In this document: positions 52,605-61,174 of the stretch, piece after piece
Position numbering within the stretch: position 1 is the first letter of the stretch
Layout of the letters: each line of letters starts with the position of its first letter
NCBI GenBank assembly: GCA_016218665.1
Contig: JACRDI010000010.1
Span: forward strand, 1-64,000
Length of the DNA: 64,000 nucleotides
Origin: Desulfovibrio sp.
GTDB taxonomy: Bacteria > Desulfobacterota > Desulfovibrionia > Desulfovibrionales > Desulfovibrionaceae
Reading direction: 5' to 3'
Program-made: the position numbers and the translations under genes
The notes under the pieces: generated by a model
Seen by the model: the letters and a program-made list of their open reading frames with translations, nothing else
What the model was told of the DNA's origin: nothing
The model's database searches: none

Positions 52605-53897
52605 ATGCAGATCATAACCGGGCCAGAACAGCTTCCGGCGGATATCGACGTCTGCATCTACGGCGCCGGCGGCGCCGGCGCGTATTTGTTGAGCAGGTTC
52701 GAGGCGCTGGGTCAGGGCGGCCGCGTGCGCCGCTTTGCCGACACCTACAAGTCCGGGCGGTTCCATGGCCTCCCCGTTGTCGCCCTGGACGAGCTCCTGC
52801 AGAGCTTCGATCCCGCCCGAGAAGCGCTGGTCATCGCCTCCACCTACGAGAACGACATCGCCCGGCTGCTGGAGCAGGGCGGCATCGACGCCTTTGTCAG
52901 CTACAAGAACGTCGACCGCTACATCCTCTGCCGCCTGGCCTGCGAGGCCCTGCCCGAGGGCGAGCGGCTCACGATTCTGGACGTGGGCGCGCGTTACGCC
53001 ACCCGCGACCCCTTCTGGCTGCCCATTCCCCGCGGGCGTCTGCGCGTGTACGGGTTCGAGCCCGACGCCGAGGAGTGCGACCGCGTCAACGCGGAAGCCA
53101 AGGCCCTTGGGCTGGACTACACCTGCTTTCCCATCGCGCTCTGGAGCAGCGCCCAGACCCTGAACCTGAACATCTGCCCGGCCCTGCCCGGCAGCGCCTC
53201 GCTGTACCCCTTCGACTACGCGCTGCTGAACCGCTGGAAGGTGGCGCACAGCACCGATGAGTACGTCATGGGCCGGGAAATGGCCGAGGTCCGCTCCGTG
53301 CCCCTCAAGACCGAGACCCTGGACCACTGGCGCGAGGCGAACGCCGTGGCCCAGGTGGACTTCATCCGCATGAACATCGAGGGCGCGGAGCTGGAGGCCC
53401 TGCGCGGCGGGGAAGGCCTGCTGCCCCAGGTGCTGGGCCTGCTGGCCGAGGTCTCCACCGTGGACGACGGCCGGCCGCTCTTCGCCGATATGGACGTCTT
53501 CGCCCGGTCCAAGGGCTTCCACTTCTTCGACTTCTTCAACCTGAACCACGTGGGCAGGGGCCGCTCGCCCCTCACCGTGGCCAAAATGCCCAGGGTCTCG
53601 CACCGGGCGGGGCAGTGCACCCAGGCCTATCCCCTCTACCTGCGCGACCCCGTGGATGCGCAGGCGCGCGGGGGCGACGTGTCCGGCTGGGACAGGACGC
53701 GCATCCTCAAGCTGGCGGCCTTGGCGGAACTGCACTTCCAGGTGGAGTACGCCTTCGAGCTTTTGGCCTGGGGCGCGGACCTGCTGGAAGCGCGCGGCGG
53801 CGCGGCCGGCGCGGCCGACGCTGCGGGCCTGCGGGCCCTGGCGGACAAGGCCCTGGCCCTCTACCGCGACAAGTACGACGAGTTCTTCTGCCGCTAG
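52605..53897 (+). CDS. Rossmann-FkbM methyltransferase fusion, copy 2
   Basis: 430 residues with the same three-part plan as the gene at 51305: CIYGAGGAGAYLLSRF, then ILDVGARYATRDP and VYGFEPDAEE, then VDFIRMNIEGAELEAL, then a helical tail. The pair clearly arose by tandem duplication but has diverged widely. ATG 52605 is preceded by CGAGGAG; it overlaps no coding sequence. The two enzymes may methylate different positions of the glycan. Confidence 0.85.
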   Translation: MQIITGPEQLPADIDVCIYGAGGAGAYLLSRFEALGQGGRVRRFADTYKSGRFHGLPVVALDELLQSFDPAREALVIASTYENDIARLLEQGGIDAFVSYKNVDRYILCRLACEALPEGERLTILDVGARYATRDPFWLPIPRGRLRVYGFEPDAEECDRVNAEAKALGLDYTCFPIALWSSAQTLNLNICPALPGSASLYPFDYALLNRWKVAHSTDEYVMGREMAEVRSVPLKTETLDHWREANAVAQVDFIRMNIEGAELEALRGGEGLLPQVLGLLAEVSTVDDGRPLFADMDVFARSKGFHFFDFFNLNHVGRGRSPLTVAKMPRVSHRAGQCTQAYPLYLRDPVDAQARGGDVSGWDRTRILKLAALAELHFQVEYAFELLAWGADLLEARGGAAGAADAAGLRALADKALALYRDKYDEFFCR

Positions 53898-53918
53898 ACG
53901 CGGCGCAAGGAGGCAGCA

Positions 53919-54035
53919 ATGACCAGCGCAATCATCGCCGTGGTGGCCGTGTTCGTCGTGGCCGTGGCGGGCTACGCCATAGTGCAGCGGCGCAGGCGCA
54001 AGGCCGACCCCAAAAACATATACCCCCTGTTCTAG
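53919..54035 (+). CDS. 38-residue single-pass membrane peptide
   Basis: ATG at 53919 follows AAGGAGG at ideal spacing, and the frame stops with TAG at 54033-54035. The peptide is one membrane helix (SAIIAVVAVFVVAVAGYAIV) followed by a basic QRRRRK cluster and a short NIYPLF tail. It fills the gap between the FkbM gene and the SGNH hydrolase gene, both in the same direction. I would expect it to be missed by automatic annotation. It may be a small subunit or anchor of the hydrolase complex. Confidence 0.72.
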   Translation: MTSAIIAVVAVFVVAVAGYAIVQRRRRKADPKNIYPLF

Positions 54036-54053
54036 GAAGGAACGCGCGGCGCA

Positions 54054-55358
54054 ATGTCCGGCTGGTACCCCGAGGCCCTGGTCTTCCTGGGCAATCTTCT
54101 CCTGGCCTTCGCGGCCCTGAACCTCCTCGCCTGGGCGGTCATCCGCTGCATGCCCGGCTTCTTCGTCTCCCTGGAGAGCCGCATGCGCTACGACCCCGGC
54201 GTGTGGTACGCCGCGTACTTCCAGGACCAGCCTGTGCACGACTGGTATGGCCTGACCAGGGAGGAACTGCAGGAGTATCTGGCGGAGATAACCGCGCACA
54301 ACTACGAGTACGACTACGACCGTTTCAGCGAGTACCGCCACAAGGCGCACCAGGGCCGCTACCTGAACGTCTCGGAGCACGGCTTCCGCCTGGGCGCGGG
54401 GCAGGGCCCCTGGCCGCCGGACCCGGCCTGCCTGAACATCTTCTTCTTCGGCGGCTCCACGGCCTTCAACGTGGGCGCGGACTGGACGTCCATCTCCTCC
54501 CGCCTGCAGGAGCGCCTGGACGGCCAGTCCCCTGGCCGCCCCCTTGACCGCCCCCTCGATCGCCCCTTCGATCGTCCGGTGCGCTGCTACAACTTCGGCC
54601 GCTTCGCCTACTATTCCTCGCAGGAGCTGGCCCTGTTCCAGCGCCTGCTGGAGGAGGGGAGCGTGCCGCACCTGGCGGTGTTCTTCCACGGACTGAACGA
54701 CTGCGTGCGCGCCGAGGGCGAGACCGCCGTGGCGGGCATCTACCGCGAGGCACTGCGCGCCCACTACAGCATGCGGCGGGAGTTCGCCCAGAACCGCCTG
54801 CATGCGCGCATCAAGTGGGTGCGCCTGTGGCTGTTCTTCTCCTCCCTGCCGCTTCTGCGCCTGGCCGAGGACCTCGGCCGGCACCTGGCCGGAAGGGACG
54901 ACGCGCCCGACCTGGCGGAGCAGAAGCGCAAGGACGTGTTCAACAAGCCCCTTTCCGGGGCCGAGCGCGAGGGCGTGGCGGCCCGGCTGCTGCTGAACCA
55001 CCGCCGGGCCCTGGCCGCGGCGGAGCTTTCCGGATGCCGCTGCCTCTTCGTGCTGCAGCCCAACCCGGCCTATTTGTATGATCTTTCCTGCCACAAGGCC
55101 CACGTGGCGGAGCTGGGCCTGCGCGGCAACGAGCGCGCGGCCGACGCCTACCCCCTGCTGCGGAGCGAGCTGGCGCGCGCGGAATACGCGGCCGATTCCC
55201 TGCTGGACCTCTCGGACATGCAGGAGGGCCTGCGCGAGAACCTGTACCTGGACGAGGCCCACTACACGGCGGAGTTCTCCGGGCGCATCGCCCAGAAAAT
55301 AGCGGACCACATCCTCTCCCGCCCGGAACTGCTGCGGGGGGGAGCCCAGCGCGGCTGA
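54054..55358 (+). CDS. Membrane-anchored SGNH/GDSL-type hydrolase
   Basis: 434 residues. An N-terminal membrane helix (about 9-31) precedes an SGNH fold: serine block FFGGSTAFN near residue 133, the asparagine block FHGLNDC near 214, and the terminal Asp/His pair in YLDEAHYT near 400. Enzymes of this type remove or transfer acyl groups (often acetyl) on cell-surface polysaccharides. The active site faces the periplasm. A run of imperfect LDRP repeats lies near residue 160-178. It suggests O-acylation control of the glycan outside the membrane. Confidence 0.8.
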   Translation: MSGWYPEALVFLGNLLLAFAALNLLAWAVIRCMPGFFVSLESRMRYDPGVWYAAYFQDQPVHDWYGLTREELQEYLAEITAHNYEYDYDRFSEYRHKAHQGRYLNVSEHGFRLGAGQGPWPPDPACLNIFFFGGSTAFNVGADWTSISSRLQERLDGQSPGRPLDRPLDRPFDRPVRCYNFGRFAYYSSQELALFQRLLEEGSVPHLAVFFHGLNDCVRAEGETAVAGIYREALRAHYSMRREFAQNRLHARIKWVRLWLFFSSLPLLRLAEDLGRHLAGRDDAPDLAEQKRKDVFNKPLSGAEREGVAARLLLNHRRALAAAELSGCRCLFVLQPNPAYLYDLSCHKAHVAELGLRGNERAADAYPLLRSELARAEYAADSLLDLSDMQEGLRENLYLDEAHYTAEFSGRIAQKIADHILSRPELLRGGAQRG

Positions 55359-55375
55359 CCGCGGAGGAAACGAAC

Positions 55376-56995
55376 ATGGCGGACCTCATCCTGCTCGGCA
55401 TAACCGAACCCAAAAGCCCGGACGACAAGGTCTGGAAGATTCCCTACGCCCTGCCCATCATCGTGCGGCAGCTGCAGAAGACCAGCCACAGCTTCGAGGT
55501 GCTGGACACGCACCTGCACAAGCTCTCCTTCCCGGAGCTCATGGCCCGCGCGCTGGAGAAGAAGCGGCAGGTCTACGGCATCAGCGCCTGGTCGCACAAC
55601 TATCTGCAGGTGAAGGAGCTGGCCGCGCGCATCCGCGCCGCCCACCCGGAGGCCGTCATCATCGTGGGCGGCATCCTCTCCGGCAACGACGAGGCCGTGC
55701 TCAAGACCACCGAGGTGGACATCGTCTCCACCGGGGCCGAGGGCGAGCATATCCTGCCGGAGTTGCTGGACTGCGTGGACCGCGGCCTGCAAGGCCTGGA
55801 GGGCGTGGACGGCATCAGCTACCGTGGGCCGGACGGCGCCGTGCTGCGCACCAAGAAGCGCCGCCTCATGAGCCGCGAGGACTTCCAGAAGCAGGAGTTC
55901 CCGGCCTACGAGTACTTCGACGAGCAGATGCACGAGATTGCCGCCAACCTGAAGACCCGGCACGACGTGCCCATCCAGGCCTTCCCGCTTTTGACCATGC
56001 GCGGCTGCCCCTTCCGCTGCACCTTCTGCGGCCACATGTACGGCCACCGCATTCTGCGCAAGAACTGGGACCTGTTCTTCGACGAGGTGCTGTTCCTGGT
56101 GGAGCGCTACGGCTACACCGGCTTCTTCAGCAACGACACCAACATGTTCCTGAACGAGAAGGACGCCCACGACTACTGCGCCGAATACACGCGCAGGGGC
56201 GCCACCTTCCACATCGTGGCCGAGCTGCGCCTGACCTTCGGCGACGAGGCCCTGTTCCGCAAGCTCTCCGACCACGGCGTCAAGATCGTCAACTACGGGC
56301 TGGAGTCCGGCAGCCAGGACATCCTGAACCGCATGCAGAAGGGCACGGAGATGGACACCTGCCGCCGCATCATCAAGGAGACCCTGGACGCGGACGTGAT
56401 GATCCACGGCAACTTCATCTTCGGCATCCCCGGCGAGAACAAGCGGACCATCACGCAGACCCGCGACTTCATGTTCTGGCTTGAGCGCCTCTACGCCGGG
56501 CAGCGCAGGCGCTACAAGGCCCAGGGCCGCATGAACACCTCCGGCTACGGCTGGACCGTGCTGCTGCTCTCGCCTACCTCGGCCTTGTACCGCGAGGCCC
56601 TGGAGGAGGGGCTCATCACCGACGAGGCCGCCTACCTGGCCTCCCTGTGCGACGATCGCTTCATGCAGCTGGCCAAGGGCAGCACCTTCAAGATCTCCCT
56701 GGCGCAGGAGGCCGGCAACATCAACATGAGCGAGTTCTCCTCGCGCACGGCCCTGGCCAACTACGTCAAGTTCTCCATGCACTGGGTGGCGTTCCTGGCG
56801 CGCTTCCTCGAAACCGGCCGCTGGCTGGGCCAGCCCCTGGCCACCCTCAAGATCGGCTGGCTGGCGCTCAAGCACTACGGCCTGTACCTGCAGACCGCCC
56901 TTTCCGACGCCCTGGCGGGCCGCAAGGGCTACGTCCCGCGCGACAAGCGCCCCGGCGCCAAGACCCTCAAGGAGTTTTCGTGCTGCGCGAAATGA
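55376..56995 (+). CDS. B12-binding-domain radical SAM enzyme
   Basis: 539 residues. The first 160 residues have the pattern of the cobalamin-binding domain (VYGISAWSHNYLQVKELA, then AVIIVGGILSGNDEAVL, then DIVSTGAEGEHILPELL). The radical SAM core has CPFRCTFC at C211, C215 and C218. Such enzymes methylate unreactive carbons or carry out ring rearrangements. In glycan or natural-product clusters they act on sugars or lipid head groups. It starts 17 bases after the SGNH gene; the next gene starts inside its 3' end. Confidence 0.88.
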   Translation: MADLILLGITEPKSPDDKVWKIPYALPIIVRQLQKTSHSFEVLDTHLHKLSFPELMARALEKKRQVYGISAWSHNYLQVKELAARIRAAHPEAVIIVGGILSGNDEAVLKTTEVDIVSTGAEGEHILPELLDCVDRGLQGLEGVDGISYRGPDGAVLRTKKRRLMSREDFQKQEFPAYEYFDEQMHEIAANLKTRHDVPIQAFPLLTMRGCPFRCTFCGHMYGHRILRKNWDLFFDEVLFLVERYGYTGFFSNDTNMFLNEKDAHDYCAEYTRRGATFHIVAELRLTFGDEALFRKLSDHGVKIVNYGLESGSQDILNRMQKGTEMDTCRRIIKETLDADVMIHGNFIFGIPGENKRTITQTRDFMFWLERLYAGQRRRYKAQGRMNTSGYGWTVLLLSPTSALYREALEEGLITDEAAYLASLCDDRFMQLAKGSTFKISLAQEAGNINMSEFSSRTALANYVKFSMHWVAFLARFLETGRWLGQPLATLKIGWLALKHYGLYLQTALSDALAGRKGYVPRDKRPGAKTLKEFSCCAK

Positions 56996-58719
56996 TATCC
57001 GCGCCGGACGTGCGCGCGGACCTGGCCGCGGCCATGGCCCTGGACCCGGAGTTCGAGGACCTGCGCGCGCGCATGGTGGCCCGCTTTCTGGACGGCCTGC
57101 CCCAGGGCTCCAGGGTGCTCCTTTCGGGCTGCGGGGGCGTGGCCCGGCGGCTGGCGGAGGCGCATGCGGCGAGCCTGGCGCGGCACAACGCGGCCTTCAC
57201 CGACGGTTCGGTCCCTGATGGCGGGTCGGTTCCTGATGACTCCACGGCCGGAGCCCGCAGCGAATTTCACGGCTTTCCCCTGCTGCCCACGTCCGGGGCC
57301 CTGGCCTTCGACCCGGCCCACGCCCTGCTGCTGACCTGCACCTTCGAGCCGGCCATGCGGGCGCGTCTGGCCGGCCTGCCGGCGGAGCGCCTGTTCGGCT
57401 TGCTCGGCCTCGTGCGGGAACAGGCCGGCGACGCCGACCGGCTTGAGGCCCTGGCGCGGATGCAGGCCATGGCCGAGAGCCTGCTGTCCGGTCTGGCCAG
57501 CACCTTTGCGCCCGGCGACAAAACCGTGGCCATCGTCGAACCCGACCTTTGCGGCTCGAACCTCAGCCTGCTCAAGCACCTCCGCGCCCACGGCTGGAAG
57601 GTGGCGCTGTTCATCCGCCGCAACGCCCAGATCTCCCGCCCCGTGGACCGGCTCATCCCCGAGGGCTACGCCGACTGGCTCTTCGAGGCCCCGTCCTTCG
57701 ACGGCCTGCGCCTGCTCATGCCCTTTCTGCTTGCGCGCCACGCGTTCAGCGTCACCTGGGTCACCGTGTTCGCCTATGCCTTGCCCTTCGTGGACAGGTG
57801 CATCAGCGCGTCGGCCGGGCCCGTGGTCATCCTCTACGATACGTTCCTGTCCCAGATAATGGAGGACAAGGCCTTTGCCGAGGGGATGCACCGGCGCGGC
57901 ACCATTGGGGGAGACGAGGTGCATCGCCTGGAAGGGCGGGTGCTCCGCGGATCGGCCGGAATGTTCCACAGGCACCCGGACTTCCTGAACGAGCGCTACG
58001 GGAGCCGGCACGGGTGCCGCATCAAGGCCCTGAAGCTGCTGCACCCCATGGATCCGCCGTCCGGACAGCCGCCGGCGCGGTTTTCCGCCGCCGATGGCCG
58101 CCTCCACGTGGTGAGCATCTTCTCCCTGCACAAGGATCCCATGGTCACGGTGCATACCGCGCACCCCATCTCCTGCATCTTCGAGCCCATCGAAGCCCTG
58201 ACGGGCGCAGGCATACGGTTTACGGTCATCAACCCGCTCGATCCCGGCTGGGACCACGACTACGACATGTTGCGGACGCTGGCCGAGGAGAACCCGCTGT
58301 TCGAGTACCGCACCGCCATGCCCTTTGACCGGCTGCTGGAGCTCCTGCCGCGCTACGATTTCGGCTGGACCTGCCGCAGAATCCCCCGGGTCGAGATCGA
58401 GTATACCCGCACGCACCTGCCTTACATGCTGTTCGCCTTTCTGCATGCGCGGGTGCCTGTGCTGGTCTCCCCGGAGACGGAGTACCTGGCTGAACTGGTG
58501 CGCGGGCACGGAGCCGGGCTTGTGCTGCCGGCAGACGAGTGGGCGCGCGCCGGCGAGAAGCTGGCGGCCTTCGACCGCGCGGCCTATGACCTCGGCGTGG
58601 AGCGCTGGGCCGCCGAGCTGGACACTGGGCGGCAGGCCGCGCGCATCGCCGCCTTCCTGGGGGAAATCCTCGCCGGGGACCGCACCCGGCCCCTGGCAAG
58701 CCAAGGAGAGCGCCCGTGA
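56980..58719 (+). CDS. Large glycosyltransferase-like protein
   Basis: 579 residues. GTG 56980 is chosen because AAGGAG lies 5 bases upstream; it overlaps the end of the radical SAM gene. The C-terminal 200 residues have GT-B-like features: HVVSIFSLHKDP, ISCIFEPIEAL, then THLPYMLFAFLHARVPVLVSPETEYLAELV. This is where GT-B enzymes bind the nucleotide sugar. The N-terminal part is unclear, with a GSVPDGGSVPDD repeat near residue 75. The transfer activity is inferred from pattern and position. Confidence 0.6.
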   Translation: MLREMISAPDVRADLAAAMALDPEFEDLRARMVARFLDGLPQGSRVLLSGCGGVARRLAEAHAASLARHNAAFTDGSVPDGGSVPDDSTAGARSEFHGFPLLPTSGALAFDPAHALLLTCTFEPAMRARLAGLPAERLFGLLGLVREQAGDADRLEALARMQAMAESLLSGLASTFAPGDKTVAIVEPDLCGSNLSLLKHLRAHGWKVALFIRRNAQISRPVDRLIPEGYADWLFEAPSFDGLRLLMPFLLARHAFSVTWVTVFAYALPFVDRCISASAGPVVILYDTFLSQIMEDKAFAEGMHRRGTIGGDEVHRLEGRVLRGSAGMFHRHPDFLNERYGSRHGCRIKALKLLHPMDPPSGQPPARFSAADGRLHVVSIFSLHKDPMVTVHTAHPISCIFEPIEALTGAGIRFTVINPLDPGWDHDYDMLRTLAEENPLFEYRTAMPFDRLLELLPRYDFGWTCRRIPRVEIEYTRTHLPYMLFAFLHARVPVLVSPETEYLAELVRGHGAGLVLPADEWARAGEKLAAFDRAAYDLGVERWAAELDTGRQAARIAAFLGEILAGDRTRPLASQGERP

Positions 58720-59891
58720 ACGTCCTGCTTTTGACCGGAGCGCCGCGCTCCAGCCGCATCAGGGATTTTCTCGCAGCCAGAACGGACCGGCTCCAGGAGT
58801 GCTCCCTGCCGCTGACCCTTGAGGCCGCGCGGGAGATGGCGCCAGACTTCATGGTCATCCACGGCTACGGCCCCATCATCAAGGCTCCGGTGGTGGATGC
58901 CTGGGCTGGCCGCATCATCAATCTGCACAACACCTTCCTGCCCTGGGGCCGCGGCCTCATGGGCAATGTGTGGAGCTACTTCGAGGACGTGCCCAAGGGG
59001 GTTTCCCTCCACAGCGTCGACGCCGGGGTCGACACCGGGGACGTCATCGCCCGCCGGCCCGTGTCCCTGGGCCTGGAGGAGACCCTCCAGTCGTCCTGGG
59101 AGGTCCTCATGGACGCGCTGGAGCGGATGTTCATGGAGCAGTGGGAGGGCATCGCCGCCCGGCGCGCGGCGCCCACCCCGCAGGCCATGCTGGACGCCCT
59201 GGGCACGCACCACGACCGCAAGGCCGGAGACTGGCTGCTCTCCCTGTGCCCGCAACGCTGGCAGACGCCCGTGGCCCATGTGGCCGCCCTCGGGCGCGAG
59301 TACCGCGAGGACCCGGCCGCCTTTGCGCAACGGTGCGGCGGAGAGAGGGCCCTGCCGCCCCTGCCGCCGCCCACCTCCATGCCCCAGGGCAAGGCGGGCG
59401 TGGAGGGCGAGGTCTCCGTGCGGCCCGCCACGGCGGAGGACAGCCTCATCAACTGGCTGTGGGTGAACGACCCCGTGACACGGGCCATGTTCAAGAAGAA
59501 CCACTACGTGGGCTGGTCGGAGCACGAGCAGTGGTACGGCGGGCTGCTGCGCCGCCAGGACATGTTCCTGTACATCGGGCTGGCCGGCGGGCGGCGCATC
59601 GGCAACGTGCGCTTCGACCGGCGCGCGCCGGGAACCTACGAGATCAGCATCAACATGGACCCCAGGCACAGGGGCCAGGGCCTGGGCCACCGCATGCTCG
59701 CGGCAGCCATCGGGGCCTTCCGGGCCCGCGCCGAAGTGTCGATGTTCTTCGCCATGGCCAAGAAGAGCAATCCGCCCTCCATCAAGACCTTCGCCAGGCT
59801 GGGCATCCACGTCACGGCCGAGGCCAGCCCCCTGGCCGTGAGCCGCGGCTTTGACCCGGAGACCGAAGTGTACATGGAGCGGCGCCTGTGA
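58716..59891 (+). CDS. Formyltransferase-GNAT acetyltransferase fusion
   Basis: 391 residues, GTG start overlapping the previous stop. Residues 1-190 are a formyltetrahydrofolate-dependent formyltransferase: the catalytic Asn/His appear in INLHNTFLPWGRG (N69, H71), and DAGVDTGD (D102/D106) supplies the aspartate. Residues 230-391 are a GNAT acetyltransferase with PRHRGQGLGHRML as the acetyl-CoA loop, closest in pattern to PseH-like amino-sugar acetyltransferases (VNDPVTRAMF, then EHEQWY). A single polypeptide that could formylate and acetylate amino sugars fits the aminotransferases in this cluster. I know of no standard name for this fusion. Confidence 0.82.
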   Translation: MNVLLLTGAPRSSRIRDFLAARTDRLQECSLPLTLEAAREMAPDFMVIHGYGPIIKAPVVDAWAGRIINLHNTFLPWGRGLMGNVWSYFEDVPKGVSLHSVDAGVDTGDVIARRPVSLGLEETLQSSWEVLMDALERMFMEQWEGIAARRAAPTPQAMLDALGTHHDRKAGDWLLSLCPQRWQTPVAHVAALGREYREDPAAFAQRCGGERALPPLPPPTSMPQGKAGVEGEVSVRPATAEDSLINWLWVNDPVTRAMFKKNHYVGWSEHEQWYGGLLRRQDMFLYIGLAGGRRIGNVRFDRRAPGTYEISINMDPRHRGQGLGHRMLAAAIGAFRARAEVSMFFAMAKKSNPPSIKTFARLGIHVTAEASPLAVSRGFDPETEVYMERRL

Positions 59892-59955
59892 ACGCACGCC
59901 CGCGGCAAGGACGGGACACGGCCCAGCGCGGGGCGCACGCGCCCAAGGAGACCGC

Positions 59956-61143
59956 ATGAACAGCACCAGCCAGCCCCTCTCCATCGAGGCCTATGACGCC
60001 GCCCAGCTTGAGGCCCAGGCGTCCTGCCGCTCCAACCACCTGCTGCAGGCGGCCATGCCGGTCACGTTCACCGGCGCCTCCTACCCCATTTGCGTGCGCC
60101 AGGAGCGCGAGCTGGTGCGCTTCCTCTGCGGCATGAACAACGGCCGGGCCCGGCTGTACTACGAGCAGGCCCTGGGCGGCTTCACCCGCGCGGAGTTCGA
60201 CGTCTTCCTCGACGCCGCCAAACGCTGCCTGGACATGGCGGAGCAGCGCTTCGGCTGCCGCCAGGCCTCGCTCGGCACCATCATCGGCGCGGTGTTCCAC
60301 CTGCGCTGCCTGCGGGCGCTGTTCCCCCAGGGCGGAGCCATCCTGGAGGCCGGGCCCGGCAGCGGGCTCACCTCGGCCCTTTTGGCCCGCGCCGGGTACG
60401 GCGTGCTGGCCGTGGACATCACCCAGGGCTTCTACCTGGCCCAGAGCCGCCTGTTCCACGCCTTCGGCCTGGAGGTGGACGAACTGGCCGCGGACCAGCG
60501 CCCCCTGGCGGACATCGGCGCCATCGCGCCGGGCCGCGTCGTGCATGCGCCCTGGTGGAAGTACATGCTGCCCCAGCCGGACTTCGCCCCGGCCATCGAC
60601 GGCGTGGTGGCCAACGGGGTGCTGTGCGAGATGGCCCACGGGGCGCTGGTGTACAACCTGCAATTGTGGCGCAGGCTGTTCGACGCCGCCGGGCGGCCCT
60701 GCGCGCTCTTCGCCCACTGCCTGGGCGCGCCCGACAGCGTTGGCAGCGTCGGCAGCGTTGGCGGCGAGGGCGGCTACGCCCGCCTGGAGGCCACGCGCAA
60801 GCGCCTGTCCTTCGTCATCGCCCACGGCGACGCCAACATCATGGTGTACACCACGCGCAGGAACGCCGCGTGCGACGCCTACCGGCAGCGCATGGCCCAG
60901 CCCGGCAACACCGACACGCGCACCTTCGCCTCGGACAACCTGTTCCAGGCGCGGCTGGCGCAAGGCGCGGCGGCCCTGGCGGGGGAGCCCCGTGTGGGCT
61001 TCGAGGACGTTGTGCGCGCCTACACCGAGCTCTGCGGCGAGGCCGACAACGACGACGAGCGTTTCCTCGGCTTTCTGAACACCGGCATGCAGACCGCCTG
61101 GAGCCACCTGCTCTGGCGCGGCGAAGAGGGGGCCCAGGCCTAG
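59956..61143 (+). CDS. SAM-dependent methyltransferase-like protein
   Basis: 395 residues. A class I SAM-binding motif appears as AILEAGPGSGLTSALLARAG near residue 134, followed by VLAVDITQGFYLAQ. The first 110 residues (SCRSNHLLQAAMPVTFTGASYP) are unclear. A short SVGSVGSVGG tract near residue 255 is encoded by a near-repeat. It probably methylates a small molecule or the glycan. ATG 59956 follows AAGGAG, 64 bases after the fusion gene. Confidence 0.65.
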   Translation: MNSTSQPLSIEAYDAAQLEAQASCRSNHLLQAAMPVTFTGASYPICVRQERELVRFLCGMNNGRARLYYEQALGGFTRAEFDVFLDAAKRCLDMAEQRFGCRQASLGTIIGAVFHLRCLRALFPQGGAILEAGPGSGLTSALLARAGYGVLAVDITQGFYLAQSRLFHAFGLEVDELAADQRPLADIGAIAPGRVVHAPWWKYMLPQPDFAPAIDGVVANGVLCEMAHGALVYNLQLWRRLFDAAGRPCALFAHCLGAPDSVGSVGSVGGEGGYARLEATRKRLSFVIAHGDANIMVYTTRRNAACDAYRQRMAQPGNTDTRTFASDNLFQARLAQGAAALAGEPRVGFEDVVRAYTELCGEADNDDERFLGFLNTGMQTAWSHLLWRGEEGAQA

Positions 61144-61174
61144 GCCCGGCGTTCCGACAAAAGGGAGAGAGCCC

